Shown piece by piece: positions 54,850-64,000 of a stretch of DNA of 64,000 bases. Each line of letters begins with the position of its first letter. Within the stretch, counting starts at the first letter, position 1. This DNA comes from Canna indica (Eukaryota; Streptophyta; Magnoliopsida; Zingiberales; Cannaceae), in NCBI GenBank assembly GCA_034359265.1, contig CP136898.1:3350501-3414500 (forward strand). The letters are read 5' to 3'. The position numbers and the translations under genes are program-made. The notes under the pieces are model-generated. The model saw nothing but the letters and a program-made list of their open reading frames with translations. It was not told where the DNA came from and searched no databases.

Positions 54850-57392
54850 GTGCAAATTATGATTTACTGAAAGCTGCACAGTTTTATAATTTACTGAAAA
54901 TTACAAATGAACCATTGTATGAATGCTGTGATGAATATTCAAAGTTGTCAATAATGACTCAAATGTTAAACATTAAGTCTGATTGCAACGTAATTGAGAT
55001 AACATATAATCGGTTTTTCAAACTTTTTCACAAAACGTTGCTTAAAGATAACAAACTGGATGACAGTTTCTATAAGACGAAACAAATGATGAAGAGACTT
55101 GGTCATGAATACGCAGAACAACTGTTGCTTAAAGATAACAAAAAAATCATGCATGTCAGAACAACTGTATTTTCTATTATCGTGAATACGCAGACTTGAC
55201 CCAGTGTCCAACATGTGAACATCCACGGTACAAAGAAAAATATTCGAGTGGGCAGAAAGATATACCGTTTAAGGTTCTTCGATATTTCTCGATAATTCCC
55301 AGATTAAAGCGATTGTTCATGTCTGAAAAAATAGTCAAACATATGATATGACATGCTAAGAGTCGTGATCCGAATGTTATGACTCACCCATCTGACAATG
55401 AAGCACGAAAATATCTTGATCGATGTTATCCATCGTTTGCAAGTGATCCTAGAAATGTCAGAGTAGGGTTATGTACTGATGGGTTCAATCCATTCGGTTA
55501 ATCATCCACTTCATATTCTGTTTGGCTGGTGCTCCTCACAATCTACAATTTGCCGTCGTCGATGTGCATGAAAGATGATTTCATATTTTTGAGTATGGTA
55601 ATCCCAGGATCAAGGCGACCAAGAAAAGAATTGGATGTGTTCCTTCGACCTTAATTGATGATTTAAAGAACTTGTGGGACGATGGAGTCATCACTTATGA
55701 TATTCATTAAAAAAAGAATTTCAACTTGAGGGCCACATTATTGTGGACATTAATTAGTGACTTCCCAGCTTATGCTATATTGTCTGGTTGGAGCAAACAC
55801 GGGAGACTTGGATGTCCGTAGTGTATGGAACGAACAAAAGCATTCAGTCTTCGGCATGGACGAAAGATTTCATACTTTGACTATCATCGTCAATTTTTGC
55901 CACTTGATCATCCATACCGGAGAAATATAGATAAATTCATCAGGGGCAGAGTGGAAAAAGATGGACCACATTCGTGTTTGTTTGGTAATCAAATGTTAGC
56001 TCGGGTTTCTATGTTACCGGACATCACATTCGGAGAGATTGACAGAATTAGTGGTTTCAGAGAAAGACATAATTGGGTCAAAAAAAGTATATTCTGGGAA
56101 CTGCCTTACTGGAGCTCATTACTAGTTCGGCACAATTTAGATGTGATGCACATTGAAAAGAATGCGTTCGAGAACATTTTTAATACAATGATGGATTTTG
56201 CAGGAAAAACAAAAGATAATGTGAAGACAAGAATAAACTTAAAAGTATATTGCAAACGTCCAGATTTAGATTTACAGGAGGTGAATGGTAAACAAGTGAA
56301 ACTGAAAGTCTCTTATGTTCTCAGTAAGCAACAACAAAAAGATATTTGTCAGTGGATAAAAGATCTCAAATTATCAGATGGCTATGCATCTAATTTAGCT
56401 CAATGTGTTCATATAGATGAAGGTAAAATATTAGGAATGAAAAATCATGGCTGTCATGTGTTCATGCAAAGACTATTCCCTATTGCGTTCCGCGATATTT
56501 TATTAGACAAAATTTAGGATCCGTTAACCAAGCTTAGTTTATTCTTCAGAGATATCTGCGCCAATGCCCTCCATATCGAAGATATGGAAAAACTAGAAAA
56601 AATATTCTAGAAATTCTTTGCAAATTAGAGCAGATATTTTCACCTGAATTTTTTCAATTCGATGGAGCATCTATCGGTTCACTTAGCATACGAGGTAAGA
56701 GTTGGTGGTCCGATTCAATATCGATGGATGTATTTATTCGAGAGGTATATGCAAAGGTTAAAAAGGAAAATAAAAAATACTGGTACGGTGGAAGGTTCAA
56801 TAAGTGAAGCTTATATAATTCAGGAGATATCAACTTTCTGTTCTTTCTATTTTGAGTCCAATGTGCACACAAGGTTGACCCATCTGCCCCGAAATGATGA
56901 TGGGGAAATGTGAACTCTGTGGATTGTCTACCAATATTTTGTTTTTCTGGTCGTGGTTTGGGCTCACGTCCACCGAGATATTTAACTGAAGATGAGTACC
57001 ATCTTGCGCAATTATATGTACTGATGAATTGCCCCGAGGTTGATCCTTTCATTCAAAAATTTGACACGAAAGTTCGTACACAGACACCGAATATATCCGA
57101 GGAAGAATTACAAGATAAACGTAACATAGAATTTTTAAATTGGTTCAAAACTTGGTTGAGTGAACATAATCAAGAAATAGACAATAAATTACTCGAGTTA
57201 GCATGTGGACCGTCACGACTAGTCTTATGCTATAACAGATACTTTGTGAATGGATATAAATTTCATACAAAGGAGTCAAATGCTCCATTTGGATTGATTG
57301 TGATTGTAATTTCTACGCACTGCTTGAGGAAGTACTTGAGCTTCAATATGTGGGGGGGGGGTGATGCACCTTCATTCGGCGAATATCGCTGA
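54850..57392 (+). pseudogene. TNP2-type transposase of CACTA-2, multiply broken
   Basis: Colinear with CACTA-1 TNP2 from EFYEMLKATDEPLYE onward. In-frame stops include TGA at 55349-55351 (Trp in CACTA-1), TAA near 55499-55501, TAA at 55708-55710 and TAG at 55819-55821 (Tyr in CACTA-1), plus frameshifts. The longest surviving frame (55825-56517, 230 codons) retains RHNLDVMHIEKNA and GCHVFMQRLFPIAFRD, the block missing from CACTA-1. DUF4218-like sequence follows at 56662-57270. A run of 10 G at 57352-57361 sits near the end. The N-terminal domain is absent. Confidence 0.88.
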
Positions 57393-58789
57393 ATGGTCTA
57401 AAGTAAATATCAAAATTTGTTTATTATAATTGTTAAAAATTAATTATTACTTATAATGTTATTATACTTGAGTTGTAGATTTCAGCAGGATGATGTCGCC
57501 CGCGCCATGACCGTTATGCTTAAGAGTTTCTTTCATGAGCTGTGGACTTCATGAACCAGGGTATCGAACCATTGTCGAAATTTATTATGGATCGAGTTCG
57601 AGGTATATAGTGAAATCTCCAAATAATAAAATGAGATATGAATGATATTTGTATTTTTCAAAATGTAATCAGTTTATGAAATTCTCGGTGTTAGCGTTGT
57701 GTAGAATCTAACACAAACATATATGGAGGTTGCAAGAATCTAATATCTTCTTAATCCAATAATAAAGCATGCTACAGGGACCAGCAGCACCACAACACCC
57801 TACCTTTCACTCATTTAGTTTAGAACTTTTTTTTCAATCTCATTTGCATTTTATAGAGTTGGCAAGCCCACTTTTAATCTGAAACTGAAAGTTGATCATT
57901 TCATAGCAACATCACACCACATATGTTGAAACTGAAAGCATACTATCAATCCATCAACTATCAATCAGCACAATACATCTCAAAATGACATGTACTGATA
58001 ATTTGGTTGAAGTATATCTCATATCTGAAATTGCATGCATGCCATCGATTTAAGAATTATTTTTGGAACTAGAACTCGTTTCAAGTACCCATTCTTATTA
58101 ACCTGGTGCTGGTTCATCTAGTTTGAAAGAAACTTGCGATGCTTTGCTTCTAGAACTCAAGACATTCAAGCATATCACTTGCGGTGCAAGCTTTGCAATA
58201 TCTAAAATTAAATTGCTACTCCTTATAATCTTCATGTCCTTGTCACTTTCTTCTTAATTTGGTTTCTAAGGGTGTGAAGAGAAAGGTTTCTTTTGTCTTC
58301 ACACTTCTCCTGTGTTTTCTTCTCTAAGCTATTATGTGTTGTATATATACATAGTAAAAGCTAGAGAATAAAATTGAAGTAGTGTATGCATGAGGTGGTT
58401 AATTTATTCCTTGTTTTGCTCAGGTTAGATAGCTTAATAGATTCGTCTGTATGTTATCAACTTCATATCAATAGCCTTTTCTCACAAGAACACAGTCTGG
58501 ATTGACATCGCTAATTAACCAGCATAGGCTTTTGAAAGTTATCCGGTGGATGATAAGTTACACCAGGAAATTATTGAGTCAAACCATTGACATTATATAG
58601 GTTTTATATAATGCTATTATTGTTCATTATTTAGATTTTTCATGAAATCGTTATCTATCTATTTCTATTTATGAAATACCAGCTTTTGTTCATTTTTTAT
58701 ATTTTTCATGAAATAGTTAAGATCTAATTTTTCAACGATGTATGCTCATTATTTTAGATTTAAATGATTGTATTAATATTATCTCTTTT
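57393..58789. other. CACTA-2 interior between transposase and TNP1-like gene
   Basis: 57478-57610 may be a leftover exon (after a TTGTAG acceptor-like site). The rest shows no coding motif. Confidence 0.35.
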
Positions 58790-59863
58790 ATGCTCGATAC
58801 ACCTGGGACCCCTCCATTCAAGCTCAGGTGGAGGATGCTTGGGAAGCTTACAATAAGAAGCTTTTCAAGGATATCCTCCATCATTCGCGAGATGAGGCGC
58901 GGGCAAATATAGGCGGTAATCGAGATACACCTATGGACGTGCTGAAAGGACATGGGCGCAACTGGATAATGAGCCACGTATGAGATCAGCTATGCGACAT
59001 CTGAGCATCCGAGGAGTGGCAGGGTGCCTCCCGAACGGCGCACCGGAACCAGATGACGCTAGTTGAGGGATCCGTGGCCCGACATACCGGTGGGTCCATC
59101 CCATTTACTAGCCACGAGCATCGTATGGTAAGTAATTTAATAATAGTTTTTATTATTTATTATTATTATAGAAAAACTAATTGTATTTATTTTATTGCAG
59201 GGGATGCTCATCCCGGTTGTTCCTTTGAGGGTCTTCGAGGAGACACATAAATATAGGCATGTTCCTCGCCGAGGTGAGTTCATTAGCGGGAGGCCAGAGA
59301 CGATCCTGGTAAGTTAATATTTAATAAAGTTCATATTTAAAAAAAATTATATTAGTTCAATTGTGTATAATTAATTTAATTAATCAATTTTAAAGGTCAC
59401 GTATACTGAATTGGTGACCCAGCGGGGAGGTGATCGTGCGCAGCATCAGCTTGATGTTGACGCATGGATGCAAGAGACACGAGTCGACCGCGGTCGTGTA
59501 TATGGCATTGGCACAACGGTCCACGCACGAACGTTGTTGCAACCACATGGTACGGGGTCGTCTGCCTTCACCTCTTCCACCACTGCATCAATATCACATG
59601 CGGGCCAAGATCGATTTGCAGCCTTAGAGGCTTCACACGCAGAATTACAGGCTTCTCGCGCAGCCTTAGAGGCTTCTCATGCATGCCTCATCATTGAGGT
59701 GGCCACTATGAGGGAGTACATGACACATATTGCTTCTTCCATGCCTAATGCTCCGGCCCCTCCGCCTCCCCCGTCATTCGACGCGACGCCAGGTGATGCC
59801 CTCCCAACGCAACCCCTCTCCTCGCCACATTCGTCGCCGCCGCATGATGCGCTTCATGATTGA
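58790..59863 (+). pseudogene. TNP1/Ptta-like gene of CACTA-2, broken
   Basis: Exon-like blocks match CACTA-1 9955-10999: YTWDPSIQAQVEDAWEAY, VARHTGGSIPF, HEHRM before GTAAGT, a short middle exon (59201-59309), and the last exon (59397-59863) with a repeated EASHAELQASRAALEASHA heptad-like coiled coil and a Pro/Ser-rich tail. Two in-frame TGA codons (58981-58983 and 59002-59004) stand where CACTA-1 has Trp. Confidence 0.8.
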
Positions 59864-60044
59864 TGTATACTTTATTTTCTATTTCATATTTTGATACAGT
59901 GTAAACATTACATTTTGATATAAATATGATGGTTTATATTATAGTTTGATATCTTGTTTGATATATTATAGGTATTTAGTTAAAATACAGTAAACAGGCA
60001 TACATCAAATATTATTAAATTATTTTAAAAAATAAATAAAATAC

Positions 60045-60615
60045 ACATTTGCGACGACACGGCGACCGCGACGCCGTCGCAACAGATGTATCGAACTGGT
60101 CGTTAAAAGCAGTCGCAATAGTAATTACGACCGTTCTGCGACGACCAAAGCGATCGCAGAACCGTCGCAGAACTAAAGTATGCGACGGCCTATGTGGTCG
60201 TAGAGCCGTCGCAGAACTAAAGTTTGTGACGGCCTATCGGGTCGCAGAGCCGTCGCGGAACTAAGGTTTGCGATGGCCTATGCGATCGCACAACCGTCGT
60301 GGAAGTAAAGTTTGTGACGACAGATGCGGTCGCGCAGCCATCGCGAAACTAAAGTTTGTGACGGCCTATGCGGTCTCAGAGCCGTCGCGGAGATAATTAT
60401 TGCGACGACAAAGTGACGGTCGCAGATGTCGTGCGATCGCCTTCACCGTCGGAAAACGATCGCATGATGTTTTTATTTGCGATCGTCGCAGTCGCGGTTG
60501 CAAACTTTCTATGACAATCACTTTTGCTACCGACATTTGCGATCGCACGCACCGTCACAGAAGGTCTTTAGCGATCGTTTTGCGATGGTTTCTTCCGTCG
60601 CAGATGACCAATTTT
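60045..60615. repeat. 3' subterminal repeats of CACTA-2
   Basis: A dense array of GCCGTCGCAGAACTAAAGT-type units of about 40-42 bases, in near-tandem register from about 60165 to 60400, then mixed-orientation GCGATCG motifs. Confidence 0.85.
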
Positions 60616-60911
60616 TTAGTAGTGCAATTATCAACATAAATAAATAATTTTTTTAATCAAATTTATCTTGTCATCAAATATACTGTTGATATTCATTTAT
60701 TAAAAAAATTGTTGACGAGACAAATTTAATTAAAAGATTCATTTATTTATGCTGACTGCGCAGTGCACGTCAGCATATAACGATTATTTTAATACCCAGC
60801 TGACGAAAGTACGTATGCAATTGATACAAAGATAAAAGATCGAATATAAATTTGTTACAAATAAAAGTATGGGACAAATGGTTAAAAATAGATATTTTCA
60901 TTAATTTTTCC

Positions 60912-62880
60912 TAAATAAAATAAAATAATAAATGTCCTTTTTGATCGAATAGATAACAAGTCCACGTGGATATTAGAACGAGTCCACCGATCTTATCGAT
61001 CCAGCAATGCATCCAATTCATTGTTCTGAATCCGGACGCAAGTGAGAGTCAAAATGAAGTAGATCGATGAGTAATTAAATTATTCCAAAGGTGAAAACTG
61101 TAAATTGTTTTTCCGTACTACTAATTGATCAAAATCATAGAACAAAATATATTACCTTTTAGCAATTTTCGAAAGCAAAAATATACTTTAACTAAATATG
61201 CTAAAATAAATATCGATCCAAAATTATCAAAAAGAATTATTTTAACAGCTTATTTGGATTATTCTACAATTTTGCAAAATTTTATATTTTAGTCCTTTAT
61301 CGTTAAAAATATACATATTTATAAAAAAACACATAAAAATTTCATATTCTAATCCATTATTAATAAATATATTAATTTTAATTAATCATATATGAATTTA
61401 TTTATAAATTTTAAATTTATATTTCAGTTGGAGGTGCATGTGCATGATACAAGATAGATTCATAATCGATTGAAATATACTGATTTGATAAATTTCAAGT
61501 AGATCCGAATTAAATTCAGATACGGTAGTAGATAAAAATTAAAGAATAATTTAAAATTGGTTTTAGTTTTGGATCCAATACATCGGATATCCAAAACCAG
61601 AATTGGTACATCATAACGGGTACCCCTAACTGGTACCTTGGAGCCTGTAAATAGAACTGGCCATGGGCCGGGTTGCGCTCAATGCGAGCCAAGTTTTATA
61701 AGATGAAGCTTGAGTCCGCCCAAGCTTGAATTTTAAATTGTGTTTTTTTGACCAGGCTCGGTCTATAAAGTTTAATCAAAATCTGAGCCTGACCTAGTTA
61801 GACTTGTGCTTTTAGCCATTTTTCTCTTTTATGTATTCAATATTTTATTTATTCTTGCACATTGTATATTTCACTGTAATATCAATATTTCAATAAATTT
61901 AAAATAAAACAAATATATAAACTTTCATGCAAGTACCATAATTATATTTTTTGACATTATTATAAGTATTTCTCTTGACATTTAAATATTTGTTTTTATA
62001 TTTCTTACCATTGTTTTTAGCTACATTAATTAAAGAGCTTGTGGTGACTTATTATATCAACATATCAGAGTGGCATGATGGTATGTATCTATCTCAGAGA
62101 TCTCTGACGAAGTTTGAGTTTTGGATTTAGTATTTTAAACTATTATATAATTTTTCAATTAATTATATTATAGTAATATTCAGGCCCATCCAAACCGGGT
62201 ACGGGATAAATGATGCATGTCGAGACTTAATGAGGAGAGCCGGGTCAAGGAGCAGATCGATTAGGAACAAGTCCAACCATTGCACCAATTGAGGTCCAAC
62301 ACCATTATAAATTTACCGGTAACACTTCGCCCTAATCTGAAAAAAAAAAAATTATACGAGCAATTTGTCCATATAAATTTCTATGAGCGAGTACAGGGAT
62401 ATGAGTTTTACGTAACTAAACATGAATAAAAAATAAATAAATATAATCATATTTATTTTTTTTCTATTCATATTCATATTCATTCATTTTTTATTCATAT
62501 TCGATCGTTATTCAATCGCTTAAAATTTATATTCATCTGTTCATAAGTTTTCTACGAGAAGTTGCACTTTGCAGCCAACTTTCTTCTAACACTAACACTT
62601 TCGAGATATACGGTGGTGGACCGAATTAAGTTCTGATTCGTCTCCTCCTCATAATATTATATATTGTGCCCCAGCAAAAGGGAGGGAATAATTAAAGGTC
62701 ACGAACGCGTAGACGAATTAACATGCAGTAAGATTCCTTACGGTAGTACGAGCAGATTAATATTCCCAACTCAACCAACACTCTGCTACTCCGAGAAATG
62801 AATCAAACTGCAGTCTGCATGCATACATGCGGCACACACAAATATCCCCAGAAAATATAATAGAAAAGCAAATCAGCAAG
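60912..62880. other. Intergenic region upstream of the RGLG-like gene
   Basis: No gene. 61430-61650 carries a degenerate repeat (TTTTGGATCCAATACATCGG) related to copies at about 29170-29420 and 38350-38600. 61650-61800 has GGCCATGGGCCGGG-type words of a decayed element. The promoter of the next gene should lie in the last few hundred bases; ATTATATATTG near 62660 is a weak TATA candidate. Confidence 0.45.
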
Positions 62881-62911
62881 GAACTCCGTCTCTCTCGCCG
62901 GCCTCTCTGAC

Positions 62912-63271
62912 ATGGGCAATTGCTTTCAGTCTCCGCCCGGTAGAGCGGAAGATTTTTATCAGACTTACCGGGAGCGGGAAGTCGAGGACGAAGACGCTTC
63001 TTCTCAGCAGCCTCGGAGTAGTAACAGCCAGAGTTTCCGGGAACCGCAAGCTGATCAGAGACAGCCATCCTCGAGAACTGCGTCCCTGCAGAGGAAGCAA
63101 ACTCATCGAGAAAATGGACTTCTCCAGAGGCAGCAAAGTGGTGTTAGGCAAAATAGTTTTCATCGGGATCAGAGACAGCCGTCCTTCAAGCCGCCGAGCG
63201 CTGCTGACAAGAAGAGTCTATTGAGGAAGAAATACTCCTACATCCCTGACAACTACACCTCTCTTGAACAG
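62912..63271 (+). CDS. RGLG-like (copine/RING) ubiquitin ligase, first exon
   Basis: Exon of 120 codons from ATG at 62912. It begins MGNCF (Gly2 and Cys4 fit N-myristoylation and palmitoylation), continues with a Gln/Ser/Arg-rich low-complexity stretch containing repeated RQPS motifs, and ends KKYSYIPDNYTSLEQ (about 106-120), the conserved block just before the copine/vWA domain of plant RGLG E3 ligases. CAG|GTTACAG at 63271/63272 is a donor giving a phase-0 intron; reading on gives a stop four codons later. The vWA-like and RING domains would lie beyond the window. RGLG proteins act at the plasma membrane in hormone and stress signalling. Identification rests mainly on the C-terminal block. 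Confidence 0.72.
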
Positions 63272-63869
63272 GTTACAGTTTCTTAAATAATGCATCATAT
63301 AGCTAGATGTGCATTTCACTTTGCCTGTTAGTTAATTATCTAATTAATTGATGCACAATATAATGAATAAGGTAGACGTGATGTAGCTAGATGTGCTATG
63401 CATTGCATAACTGGTTATGGATAGGGATGAGGGACAAATATAAAGAATTAATCAGATGCGCCTTGCATGCATGATGTCATGGGACAAATTAACTTTATTC
63501 TCTCTAACAAAAAATTAAAGAGCTACCACTTACGAGAAGAGTCCCGGAAGTTTCCTCGCGGCTGCTTTAATTACATGCACCGAGGCATCTTGGTTAGATT
63601 ACCAGGGCAAGGGAGAAAACTTGTATGAGCTGCCTGCTCATACAAATTTGTATGAGCACGCCGCTCATCTTCCGCCACATCAGCTCAGCACGCATCCCGG
63701 CCGCTCATGCAAGTTCTATTCCAGGGCAAGTGAATGAGGGTATACGTACGTACTTTACTCTAGGAATATTGTAGTACGTACGCAGTGCGTAAAGAATGCT
63801 AATCAAGCAAGCTTTATCAGCACAAGTAACCTTTCTCTTTCTCCTCTCTCGATCAAATGCATTGCTGGC
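63272..63869. other. Presumed intron of the RGLG-like gene
   Basis: No coding motif. A repeated TCATACAAATTTGTATGAGC palindromic patch occurs at about 63630-63660, with GCTCATCTTCC and GCTCATGCAAG nearby. The next RGLG exon was not found before the window ends. Confidence 0.4.
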
Positions 63870-64000
63870 ATGGGCAATATTGTTGCCGGGTTTTTTGGGT
63901 GGCGGAGATCATCATCTCGTGTTCAACGTGATCGGACCACCGTACGGCAAGATCATCGAAGTGTAAGTCTCGGCCGGGAGAAAGAGAGGGAAACTTCTTC
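63870..64000 (+). CDS. Possible N-terminus of another protein, cut by right edge
   Basis: ATG at 63870 in a good plant context (GGCATGG) opens 43 codons to the window end, starting MGNIVAGFFGWRRSSSR, again a myristoylation-type MGN start and Arg/Ser-rich. It could be an alternative first exon or the start of a second RGLG-like gene; chance is also possible at this length. Confidence 0.3.
   Translation, partial: MGNIVAGFFGWRRSSSRVQRDRTTVRQDHRSVSLGREKERETS

Larger units (their letters stand above)
53116..60624 (+). mobile_element. Complete but decayed CACTA transposon, CACTA-2
   Basis: This 7509-bp element has ends CACTACTAAAAA and TTTTTTAGTAGTG and the 3-bp duplication CAA on both sides (53113-53115, 60625-60627). 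It has CGATCGCA/CCGTCGCA-rich subterminal repeats, a broken TNP2 and a broken TNP1-like gene in CACTA-1 order. It belongs to a different subfamily from CACTA-1 by termini and subterminal repeats. Confidence 0.9.
52952..60911. mobile_element. About 450-bp long-TIR element, split by CACTA-2
   Basis: The sequences flanking CACTA-2 are inverted repeats of each other over about 150 bp: ATACTTTTATTTGTAACAAA and TTATATGCTGACGTAGACTG on the left match the reverse complement of about 60750-60900. CACTA-2 landed inside at CAA. No coding sequence. Confidence 0.75.

Noticed and set aside
60165..60400. Regular roughly 40-bp repeats resembling a CRISPR-like array
   Set aside because: They lie at the end of a CACTA transposon, vary gradually, occur in both orientations and have no unique spacers; they are subterminal repeats.

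Overview
This is nuclear DNA from a flowering plant: AT-rich spacer dense with nested transposons, intronless plastid-targeted polyphenol oxidase (PPO) genes, a coiled-coil NLR immune receptor, two DUF247 genes and the first exon of an RGLG-like (copine/RING) gene. I could not name the species from the sequence. All functional assignments rest on family motifs read by eye; no database search was run.

Layout. 1-4300: the 5' end of a minus-strand PPO gene (PPO-1) leaving the left edge, with its promoter and upstream spacer. 4308-11724: a small hAT-type element split by a complete CACTA element (4792-11645). 12026-17060: a decayed Copia fragment, a foldback element, AT-rich repeats and a broken NLR. 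18292-26850: intact PPO-2 (minus) and an intact 1071-residue NLR (plus). 28900-41120: two near-identical 3-kb blocks, each with a DUF247 gene, separated by a wrecked PPO (psi-PPO-3) that carries a 2.4-kb solo LTR and a Copia fragment; a TIR element with captured-looking GC-rich coding sequence sits inside that Copia. 41600-51850: a second pair of duplicated blocks, one holding only the two ends of a PPO gene (44672-44870), the other intact PPO-4 (49593-51380). 52140-60911: foldback elements, a GC-rich MITE and a second complete but decayed CACTA element (53116-60624) nested in a MITE. 62912 to the right edge: RGLG-like exon 1 and another open N-terminus.

How it fits together. Five PPO loci, all on the minus strand, fall into two groups (PPO-1/2/3 and PPO-4 with its remnant). 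The PPO-1 and PPO-2 regions match through the promoter, far upstream spacer and into the NLR, so a PPO-NLR module was duplicated in tandem; one NLR then decayed. PPOs act in the thylakoid lumen and in wounding and herbivore defence, NLRs in pathogen sensing, so this looks like a fast-changing defence cluster. Insertions present in one duplicate and absent from the other give a relative order of events. Nested elements with readable target-site duplications (CATGCAAG, TCG, CAA, GTCGCAAG, CAACC) are the best-supported structural calls.
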